This document shows positions 43,575 through 52,476 of a DNA stretch of 64,000 nt, piece by piece. The stretch comes from Streptomyces aurantiacus (lineage in GTDB: Bacteria; Actinomycetota; Actinomycetes; Streptomycetales; Streptomycetaceae). The notes below the pieces were generated by a model, which was not told where the DNA came from, ran no database searches, and was given only the letters and a program-made list of their open reading frames with translations. The first letter of the stretch is position 1. Each line of letters begins with the position of its first letter. The stretch lies in NCBI RefSeq assembly GCF_001418335.1, contig NZ_LIPP01000122.1:1-64000 (forward strand), given 5' to 3'. Made by a program: the position numbers and the translations under genes.

Positions 43575-45677
43575 TCACTGGTAACTCAGCACGAGGTTGC
43601 CGAGCCGGTCGACACGGCCGGTCACACCGGCGGGAACCACTGCCACGGTGGTCGGCACATCGACGATCGCCGGTCCGGCGATCTCATGACCTGCGCGCAG
43701 CCGGGCATAGTCGTAGACGGGGGTCGGCACGAAGCCGGTCTGTGAGTCGAGGCAGACGGACCGCGTCTCCAGGAACGCGTCGGCGGGATCGGGGCCGTCG
43801 GCCTGCGCGACGTCCGGCAGGACGACGGGGAAGCCGAGACTGGCTTTGGCCCGCGCGCGGTAGGTGATCGCCTGCACGCCGGCTTCGCGGTAGCCGGCAC
43901 CGCTTCCGTTGATGCGTTCGTACTGCTCCTCGAAGCGCTCCAGGATCTCGTCACAGGTGCGTTCGGTGAATTCGGTGTCCGGGACGGTGGTCGCGAGCTC
44001 GTTGACCTGCATCGAGTACCGCAGGTCGATCTCCCGCTGCAGCGTCACGTCGTGGAACTTCACCTTCTGCCGGTCGAGCGCGCGCTGCAGGTCGGCTTCC
44101 AGCCGGGCGTAGTGGGATGCGAGAACGGATGGGTCGACCGGGAAGGAGGAGGGGTCGGAGAGTTCGGCGCTCAGTGCGATGTCGGAGGCCGCGAGTCCGT
44201 AGGCCGAGAAGGCGGAGGCGACGGGGCCGAGCGGGACGACGACCTCGCTGACGCCCAGGTCCTGGCAGTAACCGGCGCAGTGGGCGGGTCCCGCACCGCC
44301 GAAGGCGTAGACGACGAAGTCGCGGGGGTCGTACCCGGCCTGTACGACGGATCGGCGCAGGAGGTCTCCCGCCTGGGCGTTCTGCACCTCGTGGATGGCG
44401 ATGGCGGCTTCTTCGACGGTGAGGCCGAGCGGTTCGGCCACGTGCTCACGGATCGCTTCGCGCGCCAGGTCCATCCGGAGGGGCTTCCTGCCGCCGAGCA
44501 GCCCGTGCGGGCTGAGGATGCCCAGTACCAGGTTCGCGTCGCTGTTGGTGGGGCGGGTGCCACCGTTGCCGTAGCAGGCGGGCCCTGGGACGGCCTCGGC
44601 GCTCTGCGGGCCCAGGCGCAGATTGCCGCCGGCGTCCACGGAGGCGAGGGCTCCGCCGCCGGATCCGATCGTGTGCACCCGGATGGTCGCCGCGTTGATC
44701 GGGTACTGGTTCACGATGGAACCCGGGGCCATCACCGGCTCCCTGTCGACGATCAGCCCCGCCAGGAAGGTCGTCCCGCCGACGTCGGTGGTGATGACAT
44801 TGCTGTGCCCCAGTTGCTCGGCCAGGCGCATCCCGCCGATGACACCGCCGGACAGGACGGACCCGACCGTGGTGATGGCGTGCTCCGGTGCCCGGTCGGC
44901 CGTGATGGTCCCGCCCTCGCTCTGCATGACCAGGAGCGGCCCTTTGAGCCCGTTCTCCTCCAACTGCCTCTGCAGCGGGGTCAGATACGTTCGCAGCCGC
45001 GGCCCGATCTGCGCGTTCATGACCGTCGTGGAGGTCCGCGCGAACTCGCGGATGCGGGGGCTGACCTCCGACGAGAGCGTCACGTACATGTCCGGGGCGA
45101 TCTCGTGGATCAGTGCGCGGACGCGTTGCTCGTGGGCCGCGTTCTTGAACGACCACAGCAGACAGACCGCGATCGCCTCGACGCCTTGGTCCACGAGGGA
45201 TCGTGCGACACCGCGCACCTCGTCCTCGTCGAGGGGAACCAGCACCTTTCCGGCATGGTCGATCCGCTCGGTGACCTCAAGTGCCCGGTGCTTCGGAATC
45301 AGCGGCGTGGGTTTGCGCTGCCGCAGGGTGTCCTGGATCTCGTGGGCTGCGCGTCCGAGGGTGCGCCCCTCGGCGTTCATGATGTAGATGGAGTCCCGGT
45401 GGCCCTTGGTGGCGATGAGCCCGACGTCGGCCACCGTGCCCTGGACCAGGGCGTTGATCGACGCGGTCGTACCGTGGGCGAAGTAGTCGGTCTGCGCGAG
45501 CAGTTCACCGACGCCGATACCCAGCTCGCCCGCGATCTCCTCGATCGCGCGCATGACACCGACTTCGCGGTGTGGCGGAGTCGTCGGTGTCTTGGCCGAG
45601 ACGATACGGCCGGCACCGTCCGAGGCGACGGCGTCGGTGAACGTGCCGCCCACGTCGATGCCCAGTGCGTATGACAT
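43575..45677 (-). CDS. HyuA/oxoprolinase family ATPase subunit
   Basis: 700-residue protein of the hydantoinase A family. The N-terminal phosphate loop is GIDVGGTFTDAV, and GTTASINALVQG, DVGGTTFLAGLI and YAFGGAGPAHCAGYC are ASKHA-type nucleotide motifs. Relatives are N-methylhydantoinase, 5-oxoprolinase and the beta subunit of acetone/acetophenone carboxylase. ATG has AGGAG upstream. The stop lies 11 bases before the HyuB start, so the two make one complex. Its aromatic neighbours favour a carboxylase-like role on an aryl ketone or phenol. Confidence 0.88.
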   Translation of the reverse strand: MSYALGIDVGGTFTDAVASDGAGRIVSAKTPTTPPHREVGVMRAIEEIAGELGIGVGELLAQTDYFAHGTTASINALVQGTVADVGLIATKGHRDSIYIMNAEGRTLGRAAHEIQDTLRQRKPTPLIPKHRALEVTERIDHAGKVLVPLDEDEVRGVARSLVDQGVEAIAVCLLWSFKNAAHEQRVRALIHEIAPDMYVTLSSEVSPRIREFARTSTTVMNAQIGPRLRTYLTPLQRQLEENGLKGPLLVMQSEGGTITADRAPEHAITTVGSVLSGGVIGGMRLAEQLGHSNVITTDVGGTTFLAGLIVDREPVMAPGSIVNQYPINAATIRVHTIGSGGGALASVDAGGNLRLGPQSAEAVPGPACYGNGGTRPTNSDANLVLGILSPHGLLGGRKPLRMDLAREAIREHVAEPLGLTVEEAAIAIHEVQNAQAGDLLRRSVVQAGYDPRDFVVYAFGGAGPAHCAGYCQDLGVSEVVVPLGPVASAFSAYGLAASDIALSAELSDPSSFPVDPSVLASHYARLEADLQRALDRQKVKFHDVTLQREIDLRYSMQVNELATTVPDTEFTERTCDEILERFEEQYERINGSGAGYREAGVQAITYRARAKASLGFPVVLPDVAQADGPDPADAFLETRSVCLDSQTGFVPTPVYDYARLRAGHEIAGPAIVDVPTTVAVVPAGVTGRVDRLGNLVLSYQ

Positions 45678-45725
45678 GTGCCTTCTCCTGGTGGTCTCTA
45701 CTGCTGGGAGGGCGGACGTTGCCTG

Positions 45726-47348
45726 TCACGGCACCAGCCCGGTGACTGTCTGCAGGAGCTCGTCGATGCGAGCGTCGTCCGCTCCGCCCATCCAGGCGAC
45801 GTGCTGGTCCGGACGTACGAGCAGGAGTGCGGTGGGATAGCGGTCGGGCCACCGCCCGGGCAGGTCGACGACGGTAAGGGGGATCCCCCGCTCACGCGCC
45901 GCGTCGACCCAGGGCCGCACGTCGACGCCGCTGTCGGTCCGCAGCAGGGTGAAGTCGGGCCCGAGCACGTCGAACACCGACCGGCTGTCGTCGAGCCAGA
46001 CGTGCGGCAACCGGAAACCGGGCTGAGCCCGTTCCAGGTAGGCCCCCATGGTGATGGCGGCCTGGTCCTTTCCACCGACCACCAGCGGTGAGCCGGCGTA
46101 GTGGTAGCCGAAGCTGAAGCCGTCGGGTGAGTACCGGTGCGGCTCCGTCTCCGCGAGGCGACCGGCGAACTCGTCGCGGGCCCGCTCGCCGTCCGGGCCC
46201 GGCAGATGGATGTCCGGCGAGACGTCCGCAAACGAACTGCGCGCCGCCGATCCCACCGCGCCGGCGAACTGCTCACCCACCGGCTTGCGTTCCTGCTCAT
46301 ACGCGTCCAGCAGGCTCGGGGGCGCCCACCCGTGCTGGACCGCCGCCAGCATCCAGCCCAGCGTCGCCGCGTCCTGGATCCCCGCGTTCATGCCGAAACC
46401 TCCGACGGGGATCCAGATGTGGGCGGCGTCGCCGGCCAGGAAGACGCGCCCCGTGCCGTACCTCTGGGCGACGAGCCGGCGTCCGGTCCAGCGGACCACG
46501 CCGAGCACCTCGTGCTCGACGGGCGCCCCGACCGCCTCCCTCAGGAGCTGTTGGGGGTCCTCGTCCTCGGTGTCGTGGTCCGGGGGAAACGCGACGTGGT
46601 TGAGCCACAGCTCGCCCCCGTCGATGGCGATCAACGAAGAGATCCGGCGCCCGTAGGTCCAGTACGTCCAGGCCCGGTTCCGGGCCGCCAGCCGCCCGAG
46701 TTCGGGAGAGCGGACGAAGGTCGAGACGAAGTTCTGGAGGGCGTCGACACCCTCGTAGTGGATGCCGAGTTGGCGGCGGACTGTGCTGTGGGCCCCGTCG
46801 CAGCCCACCACGTAGGCGCAGCGAAGCACCCGGGTGGTACCGCCGGAGTCGACGACCGCCTCGACATGGTCCTCGTGCTGGCGCAGTTCGATCAGGCGCG
46901 TTCCGCGCTCGATGGTCAGTCCGGGCACAGTGTTGGCGTGCCGTTCCAGGACGGGTTCCAGGAACAGCTGCGAGATTCTGTGCTGCGGCTCCGGCGTCGG
47001 CCAGTGTTCTCTCCCCGCACCGGCCAGCACGTCGCCCGCGGACGGCAGGTCGATGCGGAAGATCTCCTCACCGAGCAGAGTCGTCCGGTACTGGATGGAT
47101 GCCGGGTAGTCCTTGGGCAGACCGGCCTGCCGGATGTCGTCGGCGAGCCCCAGCCGTCGGAAGATCTCCATCGACCGGGCGGATGTCGTGTTGCACCGGG
47201 GATTGACGGCTCGCTGTTCGCTCGCCTCCACGAGGTGGCATGCCACGCCGCGGCGTGCGAGGTCGATGGCGAGGGTGAGGCCCGCGGGGCCGGCGCCTAC
47301 GACGAGGACGCCGGCCCGGTCCTCCTGGTGCGGGCTGTGTTGATTCAT
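45726..47348 (-). CDS. FAD-dependent aromatic hydroxylase (MhpA/PHBH-like)
   Basis: 540-residue class A flavoprotein monooxygenase. The Rossmann motif is VVGAGPAGLTLAIDLARRG, the DG motif VVGCDGAHSTVRRQLG, and the ribose-binding GD motif RVFLAGDAAHIWIPVGGFGM. The C-terminal thioredoxin-like domain (about 430-540) is as in MhpA and phenol hydroxylases. It would add a hydroxyl to an aromatic ring to make a catechol for the extradiol dioxygenase downstream. ATGA overlap with the upstream hydrolase gene. Confidence 0.92.
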   Translation of the reverse strand: MNQHSPHQEDRAGVLVVGAGPAGLTLAIDLARRGVACHLVEASEQRAVNPRCNTTSARSMEIFRRLGLADDIRQAGLPKDYPASIQYRTTLLGEEIFRIDLPSAGDVLAGAGREHWPTPEPQHRISQLFLEPVLERHANTVPGLTIERGTRLIELRQHEDHVEAVVDSGGTTRVLRCAYVVGCDGAHSTVRRQLGIHYEGVDALQNFVSTFVRSPELGRLAARNRAWTYWTYGRRISSLIAIDGGELWLNHVAFPPDHDTEDEDPQQLLREAVGAPVEHEVLGVVRWTGRRLVAQRYGTGRVFLAGDAAHIWIPVGGFGMNAGIQDAATLGWMLAAVQHGWAPPSLLDAYEQERKPVGEQFAGAVGSAARSSFADVSPDIHLPGPDGERARDEFAGRLAETEPHRYSPDGFSFGYHYAGSPLVVGGKDQAAITMGAYLERAQPGFRLPHVWLDDSRSVFDVLGPDFTLLRTDSGVDVRPWVDAARERGIPLTVVDLPGRWPDRYPTALLLVRPDQHVAWMGGADDARIDELLQTVTGLVP

Positions 47349-48151
47349 GCGTTCAGGAACTCCCCTACCAGGGTGCAGAACTCATCCGGTCGGTCGACGT
47401 GGATCCAGTGGCCGGCCCCCGGTACGACGTCGAGGCGCCCGGCGGGCAGGGCCCCGACGAGGCGTTCGGAGACTTCGACCGGTGCGACCCGGTCGTGCTC
47501 TCCGTGCAGGGCGAGGACCGGGGTGCGGACCGTGGTGAGGTCGACGGCGGGCGGTCCGTCGACCGCGTCGGTGAACATGGAGCGGAAGGCCGCCTCGGCA
47601 CCGGGGCGCCGGGCTTGCTCCAGCCTCAGGTACGTGAGGTCGTCGAGGAAGTCGCGGTGGGCGCCCTCGTCCGCCACCAGGCGGCCCAGCGTGGCCCGCA
47701 TGGACTCCCTTGTCGGTCGGTCGTAGAAGGGAACGGCCCGGGGCAGCGGTCCTGTGCCGGCACCGCCCATGAGGACGGCGCGACCGACCCGTTCGGGCGC
47801 CTCGGCCATGAGGGCCAGTGCCGCGGCTCCGCCCGCGGCCGAGTTGCCGAGAAGGTGCACACGCTCAAGCCCTTGGCGATCGAGCAGCGACAGGATCTGT
47901 CGAGCTCGGGCCCGCGCCCAGGCCCCCGGTCCCTGAAGCCTGCCATCGGCCGCCTCGCCTGCGGTGATCTGCGTACCGAAGCCAAGCAGATCGGGAGCGA
48001 TACAGCGGAACGAGGCGGAAAGCCTGGCACCGACCGTGATCCAGTTGCTTCGGGCGTCGACGCCCGGACCGCCGCCGTGAAGCAGGACGAGGGCAGTGCC
48101 CTGGCCCGCGTCCGCGCCCGGCTGGGCGCCGTTCTTCGGCATGGCCGACAT
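47345..48151 (-). CDS. Second meta-cleavage-type C-C hydrolase
   Basis: 268-residue alpha/beta hydrolase. HGGGPGVDARSNW is the C-C hydrolase oxyanion motif, and Ser104 lies in GNSAAGG. A catalytic Asp is in LHGEHDRVAP and His in PGAGHWIHVDRP. It is related to but clearly distinct from the hydrolase at 39896-40711, so the operon has two such enzymes. ATG 48151 has AGGAGG 6 bases upstream. It is the first gene of the aromatic operon. Confidence 0.88.
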   Translation of the reverse strand: MSAMPKNGAQPGADAGQGTALVLLHGGGPGVDARSNWITVGARLSASFRCIAPDLLGFGTQITAGEAADGRLQGPGAWARARARQILSLLDRQGLERVHLLGNSAAGGAAALALMAEAPERVGRAVLMGGAGTGPLPRAVPFYDRPTRESMRATLGRLVADEGAHRDFLDDLTYLRLEQARRPGAEAAFRSMFTDAVDGPPAVDLTTVRTPVLALHGEHDRVAPVEVSERLVGALPAGRLDVVPGAGHWIHVDRPDEFCTLVGEFLNA

Positions 48152-48278
48152 CCACAGCCTCCTGTTCGGGAAAGTCGTCGCGACGCTTGATTCGGCCTGC
48201 ACCTGAAAGGCGCGTGAGCCGGGCAAAAGCGTGTCGGTGCGCAGGCATCCGTTGCACGGCCACCAACACAGCCATCAT

Positions 48279-48300
48279 CTGTATGTAACGCTCACTCTAC
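48279..48300. promoter_or_regulatory. Shared 22-bp motif, copy B
   Basis: CTGTATGTAACGCTCACT followed by CTAC, about 130 bases upstream of the first aromatic-operon gene and just downstream of the BBE gene stop. It differs at one base from 17401-17422 near the second TetR gene. Confidence 0.5.
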
Positions 48301-48314
48301 GAATGAGGAAGCGC

Positions 48315-49703
48315 TCAGGCAAGCCGTGGCACGGACGAGACCGGCAGGGGGATCGCGCGGAAGACGTGGTCCGGGTCGAAGCGGCGTTTCACCGCGAGCA
48401 GCCGTTCGGTGTTCGGGCCATAGGCGTGTGCGGTCCGTGCGGCCTCGTCCGGTCCGAGCAGATTGGGATAACCGCCTGGTAGCGCTTCGGGCTCAAGGGC
48501 ACTGGTCAGGTCGTCGGCCCAGGCGCGGTGGCCCTTTGCCTGGACGTCGTCCGGTTCCCAGAGGGCGATGATTTCGATCATGAGGTGCGGGTCACGGTTG
48601 CCGAACGCCGTCTCCGTGACGGGTACCCGTGCCGCGGCTCCGTGCAGGCAGTGCACGGAGACGGCCGAGTGGGGCGAGGTCAGGCTGGAGCCTGCGAGGT
48701 GCAGCACGTCGCGCACTCCGGTGGTGAGCGCCGGCACCGAACGAGGGCGGATCTCGGCGTGCCGTCCGAAGGGAAACTGCGCGTCGATGACCGCGAGTTT
48801 CTCGGGCATGGTGGTGGGGGCGAGTTGGGAGACAAGGGGTGTGCCGAAGCTGCCGAGCCGCGCGAGTGCGCGTTCCCCCGCCGCGGCGTCGTCGCCGCTC
48901 CAGGTGGGCGCCACGAACACCACGGGGTCTCCCCCGGGCCCGCGCAGGACGCCGAACTGCACGGTCAGCTCGTCCGGGGTCTCCGGTACGGCATCCGCCA
49001 ACCCGGCCAGGACTGTGGCCGCCTGGTCCCAGGAGTACATGACGATGCCGGACAGCAGCGTCGGCACACGGTGCAGGCGCACGCGCAGGGCCGTGACGAG
49101 ACCGAAGTTCCCGCCGCCGCCACGCAGTGCCCAGAACAGGTCCGGTTCCCGTTCGTCGTCCACCGTGACGACCGAGCCGTCGGCGAGTACCAGGTCCGCG
49201 GACACGAGGTTGTCCAGGGCCAGTCCGAATCGGCCGCTGAGCGGTCCGTAGCCGCCGCCGAGCGTCAGGCCCGCCATACCCACGGAGCCCGCGGTGCCGG
49301 TCACGGCGGTCAGGCCGAAAGGCTCGACGGCGCGGGCCAGATCGGCGGCTGTGGCCCCTCCGGACACCTCGGCAACCTGTGCCACCGGGTCCACCGTCAC
49401 CCGGCGCAGGCCCGCGAGATCAATGGTCAGGCCGCCGTCGTTCAGCGCCCTTCCGGCCCAGTCGTGGCCGCCGCCTCGCACCGACAGAGGTACGCCGGAT
49501 TCCCGTGCGGCCAGCACGGCGTTCCGAGCGTCGTCCGGATCGGCGCACCGAACGATCACGCCGGGGCGCGAGGACACGGCGCCGTTCCACACGTGTCGGC
49601 CGGCGTCGTAGTCCGGCCCGGCGGTGACCACCCGTCCGGCGGGGATGGTCCGTTGCAGGGTGTCGGCCAGCCGGCCGAGGTGTTGGTGCGTTGCCACGGT
49701 CAT
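48315..49703 (-). CDS. BBE-type FAD-linked oxidoreductase
   Basis: 462-residue PCMH/berberine-bridge-type flavoenzyme. The FAD domain has VRCADPDDARNAVLAARESG, VRGGGHDWAGRAL with the His that links covalently to FAD, and GGGYGPLSGRFGLALDNLV. The usual Cys for a second FAD link is replaced in VTGTAGSVGMAGLT, so attachment is probably single. The C-terminal BBE segment NLLGPDEAARTAHAYGPNTE is present. ATG 49703 has AGAGAGG upstream. It oxidises an alcohol, phenol or amine; a link to the aromatic operon is only positional. Confidence 0.9.
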   Translation of the reverse strand: MTVATHQHLGRLADTLQRTIPAGRVVTAGPDYDAGRHVWNGAVSSRPGVIVRCADPDDARNAVLAARESGVPLSVRGGGHDWAGRALNDGGLTIDLAGLRRVTVDPVAQVAEVSGGATAADLARAVEPFGLTAVTGTAGSVGMAGLTLGGGYGPLSGRFGLALDNLVSADLVLADGSVVTVDDEREPDLFWALRGGGGNFGLVTALRVRLHRVPTLLSGIVMYSWDQAATVLAGLADAVPETPDELTVQFGVLRGPGGDPVVFVAPTWSGDDAAAGERALARLGSFGTPLVSQLAPTTMPEKLAVIDAQFPFGRHAEIRPRSVPALTTGVRDVLHLAGSSLTSPHSAVSVHCLHGAAARVPVTETAFGNRDPHLMIEIIALWEPDDVQAKGHRAWADDLTSALEPEALPGGYPNLLGPDEAARTAHAYGPNTERLLAVKRRFDPDHVFRAIPLPVSSVPRLA

Positions 49704-49754
49704 GGCACCTCTCTGTGCAGGTCTCGACGAAGGCTTGCTGGAAGCTGACCCGTG

Positions 49755-49916
49755 TCAGCCGTTCCGACTCCTTACGACGTCCGCGCCGCGCTGGGCGAGA
49801 GCGGAGGCGATCGCGAAGCCCAGCCCGGTGTTCGCACCGGTCACGACGGCCGTACGGCCGTGCGGTTCGGGGATGTCCCGGCCGGTCCGGTGCTGCTTCT
49901 TCACCGGCGCTCTCAT
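49755..49916 (-). pseudogene. Truncated SDR (N-terminal fragment)
   Basis: A 53-codon frame from ATG 49916 (GGAGAAG upstream) reads RTAVVTGANTGLGFAIASAL then AQRGADVV, the cofactor-binding start of a short-chain dehydrogenase. It stops after about 53 residues. The catalytic Ser-Tyr-Lys part is absent downstream, so only the first beta-alpha-beta unit remains. Confidence 0.7.
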
Positions 49917-50004
49917 CGGCGCTTCTCCAAGAGATCAGCAAAGTGGGAGACAGGTGTCCACAGCGGTCGACGGTGCCGAAGCAGGTGTCCTGCCGGGACG
50001 TGTT

Positions 50005-50805
50005 TCACCGGGTGCTGCGGGCAGCGTCCTCGATCACGTGCGTGACCGTGCCGGGACGGCTGATCATCACGGCGTGGGAGGCGTTGACTTCCTCGGTGTG
50101 CGACCCTGCTCGCTCGGACATGAAGCGTTGGAGGTCGGGAGCGATCGCGTGGTCCTGGCGGGTGATCAGGCTCCAGGAGGGCACGGTGCGGAACGCCTCC
50201 TCGACACTGGCGTCGGAGACGGCCCTGGTGTTGGCGGGCCGCTGCGCCGCCGCCAGGTCGGCGGCCGTGGTCCTGTCGACGTCGGCGGCGAAGGCTTCCC
50301 GGAAGTGGTCGGGGTCGATCGACACGTCCGTACCGGCCGGGACCTGGGTCGAGATCAGTGGGATGGGCGGTGACGACCTGGCAGCCAGCTCGCCCACTGT
50401 CTCGCCCTTCGCCGGGATGAAGCCGGCGATGTAGACCAGGGCCTTGACATCGGGGTCGGAGGCGGCGGCGTTGGTGATCACAGCGCCGCCGTAGGAGTGG
50501 CCGACCAGCACCACGGGGCCGTCGATGGCGGCCAGGTAGCTGGAGACGTAGGCGCTGTCGCCGGTGAGCCCTTGCAGGGGATTGGCGATGGCTCGCACGG
50601 GATAGCCGTCCTTGCGCAGTCGCTCCATCACCGGTGCCCAGCTGGAGGAGTCCGCCCACGCTCCGTGGACGAGGACGACGGTGGGCTTCGCCGAGTCATC
50701 GGATCGTCCACCGGTCGCCATCGCTACGCCGGGAGCCGTGGTGGCACCCAGCAGGGCGAGGGCGCCGGCGGCGAGCGCGACGCGACGTGAGATGCGGATG
50801 CGCAT
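50005..50805 (-). CDS. Exported alpha/beta hydrolase
   Basis: 266-residue hydrolase. The signal peptide (RISRRVALAAGALALLGATT, with a twin-arginine-like SRR) is followed by HGAWADSSSW (oxyanion) and Ser104 in GHSYGG. A catalytic His is in NASHAVMISRP near the C-terminus, and a candidate Asp is in LITRQDHAIAP. It resembles small esterases related to plant salicylate-binding/hydroxynitrile-lyase-fold proteins. ATG 50805 has AAAGGA upstream. Its signal peptide has a truncated twin at 16384-16467. Confidence 0.88.
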   Translation of the reverse strand: MRIRISRRVALAAGALALLGATTAPGVAMATGGRSDDSAKPTVVLVHGAWADSSSWAPVMERLRKDGYPVRAIANPLQGLTGDSAYVSSYLAAIDGPVVLVGHSYGGAVITNAAASDPDVKALVYIAGFIPAKGETVGELAARSSPPIPLISTQVPAGTDVSIDPDHFREAFAADVDRTTAADLAAAQRPANTRAVSDASVEEAFRTVPSWSLITRQDHAIAPDLQRFMSERAGSHTEEVNASHAVMISRPGTVTHVIEDAARSTR

Positions 50806-51032
50806 GAAGTGTCCTTTCAGGTAACGGAATCGGGGCAGGTCAGCAGGGTCGGTCAGCAGCGCTTCACCAAGGCGTACGGCTCATCGGGCTGACCGAACCG
50901 CGCTTCGTTCGAGGTGGGTGGGCGGTCTTCGCCCCGGCCCCGGTCGCGGTCGTGCCGTCGAAAAGGATCCGCCGGGCCTCGCAGTGCGGGCGGACACGGA
51001 CTCGCCACCTCGGCTGTCCGGCGGCAGGCTGG

Positions 51033-52475
51033 TCAGCGGCCGTACGTTTCCAGCAGCCGTAGCCACACTTCGCTGATCGTGGGAAACGCGGGAACGGCGT
51101 GCCACAGCCGGTCCAGCGGAACCTCTCCGACGATGGCGATCGTCGCGGCGTGCAGGAGTTCCGCGACATCCGGGCCGACGAGGGTGAAGCCGACGATCAC
51201 CTTGCGGTCCTCGTCGACAACCATGCGGGCGTGCCCCTGGTATCCGTCGGCGTGCAGGGCCGATCCGGCGACGGCGCCCAGGTCGTGGTCGACGACGCGG
51301 ATTCGGATTCCGGCGGCCTCGGCCGCGGCCGCGGTCAGTCCCACCGACGCGATCTCCGGTTCGGTGAAGACCACCTGAGGCACCGCACGCTCGTCAGCGG
51401 TTGCCACATGCCGGCCCCACGCACCGTCCTGGACCGCTTCGCCCTTGGCGCGCGCCACGATGACATCACCCACGGCGCGGGACTGGTACTTGCCCTGATG
51501 GGTCAGCAGCACACGCCGGTTGACATCACCAGCGGCATACAGCCACCCGCCGGCCGGCAGTGCCCCGTCGTCCCCCACCACCCGCAGCGTGTCATCCACC
51601 GAGAGCCAGGCGCCCGGCGTCAGACCGACCGTGTGCAAACCGACGTCCTGGGTGTTCGGCGTACGGCCGATCGCGACGAGGAGCTCGTCCGCCTCGACAT
51701 GTTCGCCGGTGGTGAGCGTGACGTGCACGGTGCCGTCACCGTCATCACGCCGCACGGATGCGGCCTCCGCGCCGACGCGCACCGAGACACCGGCTTCCCG
51801 CAACGACTCGGTGACCCGTTCACCGGCGAACGGCTCCGCGAGCGGCAGCACACCGTCGCGGGCCAGCATCGTCACCGACGACCCCAGTGCGGCGAACGCC
51901 GTCGCCATCTCCGAGGCCACCACTCCGCCGCCGATGACGGCGAGCCGGCCGGGGACCGCCTTCGCGGCGGCCGCCTCCCGGCTGCTCCACGGCTCCGCCT
52001 CCCGCAGACCGGCAATGTCCGGCAGCAGCGCGCCGCTTCCGGTCGCGACGACGACCGCGTACCGCGCGGTCAACGACGTCACGACACCGTCCTCACCGCT
52101 CACGTCGACAACCCGGTCGGCACTGATGCGCCCCTGCCCCCGGTACAGCGTGATCCCGGCCGAATCCAGCCAGGACACCTGCCCGTCGTCCTTCCACTCG
52201 GAGGAGAACGAGTCACGGCGGCGCAGCACGGCCGCGACATCCAACTCACCGCTCACCGCCTCACGCGCCCCCGGCACCTGCCGGGCCGCCCGGAGCGCGG
52301 CAGTGCTCCGCAACAGCGCCTTGGTCGGCATACACGCCCAGTACGAGCACTCACCACCGACCAGTTCCCGCTCGACGACGGCGGCACTGAGCCCGCCCCG
52401 CACCACCCGGTCGGCGATGTTCTCCCCGACCGGCCCCGCGCCGATCACGATGACGTCATACGTGCTGGAACTCAT
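51033..52475 (-). CDS. FAD/NAD(P) disulfide oxidoreductase (mercuric/dihydrolipoamide reductase-like)
   Basis: 480-residue class I disulfide reductase. The FAD motif is VIVIGAGPVGENIADRVV. The redox disulfide is Cys43/Cys48 in GGECSYWACMPTKALL. An NAD(P) motif lies in LAVIGGGVVASEMATAFAAL, and LYAAGDVNRRVLLTH binds FAD. The dimerisation domain keeps EIASVGLTAAAAE but lacks the His-Glu pair of lipoamide dehydrogenases in the expected form, so the substrate is uncertain. It begins one base after the stop of the membrane protein gene and is probably coupled to it. Confidence 0.9.
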   Translation of the reverse strand: MSSSTYDVIVIGAGPVGENIADRVVRGGLSAAVVERELVGGECSYWACMPTKALLRSTAALRAARQVPGAREAVSGELDVAAVLRRRDSFSSEWKDDGQVSWLDSAGITLYRGQGRISADRVVDVSGEDGVVTSLTARYAVVVATGSGALLPDIAGLREAEPWSSREAAAAKAVPGRLAVIGGGVVASEMATAFAALGSSVTMLARDGVLPLAEPFAGERVTESLREAGVSVRVGAEAASVRRDDGDGTVHVTLTTGEHVEADELLVAIGRTPNTQDVGLHTVGLTPGAWLSVDDTLRVVGDDGALPAGGWLYAAGDVNRRVLLTHQGKYQSRAVGDVIVARAKGEAVQDGAWGRHVATADERAVPQVVFTEPEIASVGLTAAAAEAAGIRIRVVDHDLGAVAGSALHADGYQGHARMVVDEDRKVIVGFTLVGPDVAELLHAATIAIVGEVPLDRLWHAVPAFPTISEVWLRLLETYGR

Positions 52476-52476
52476 G

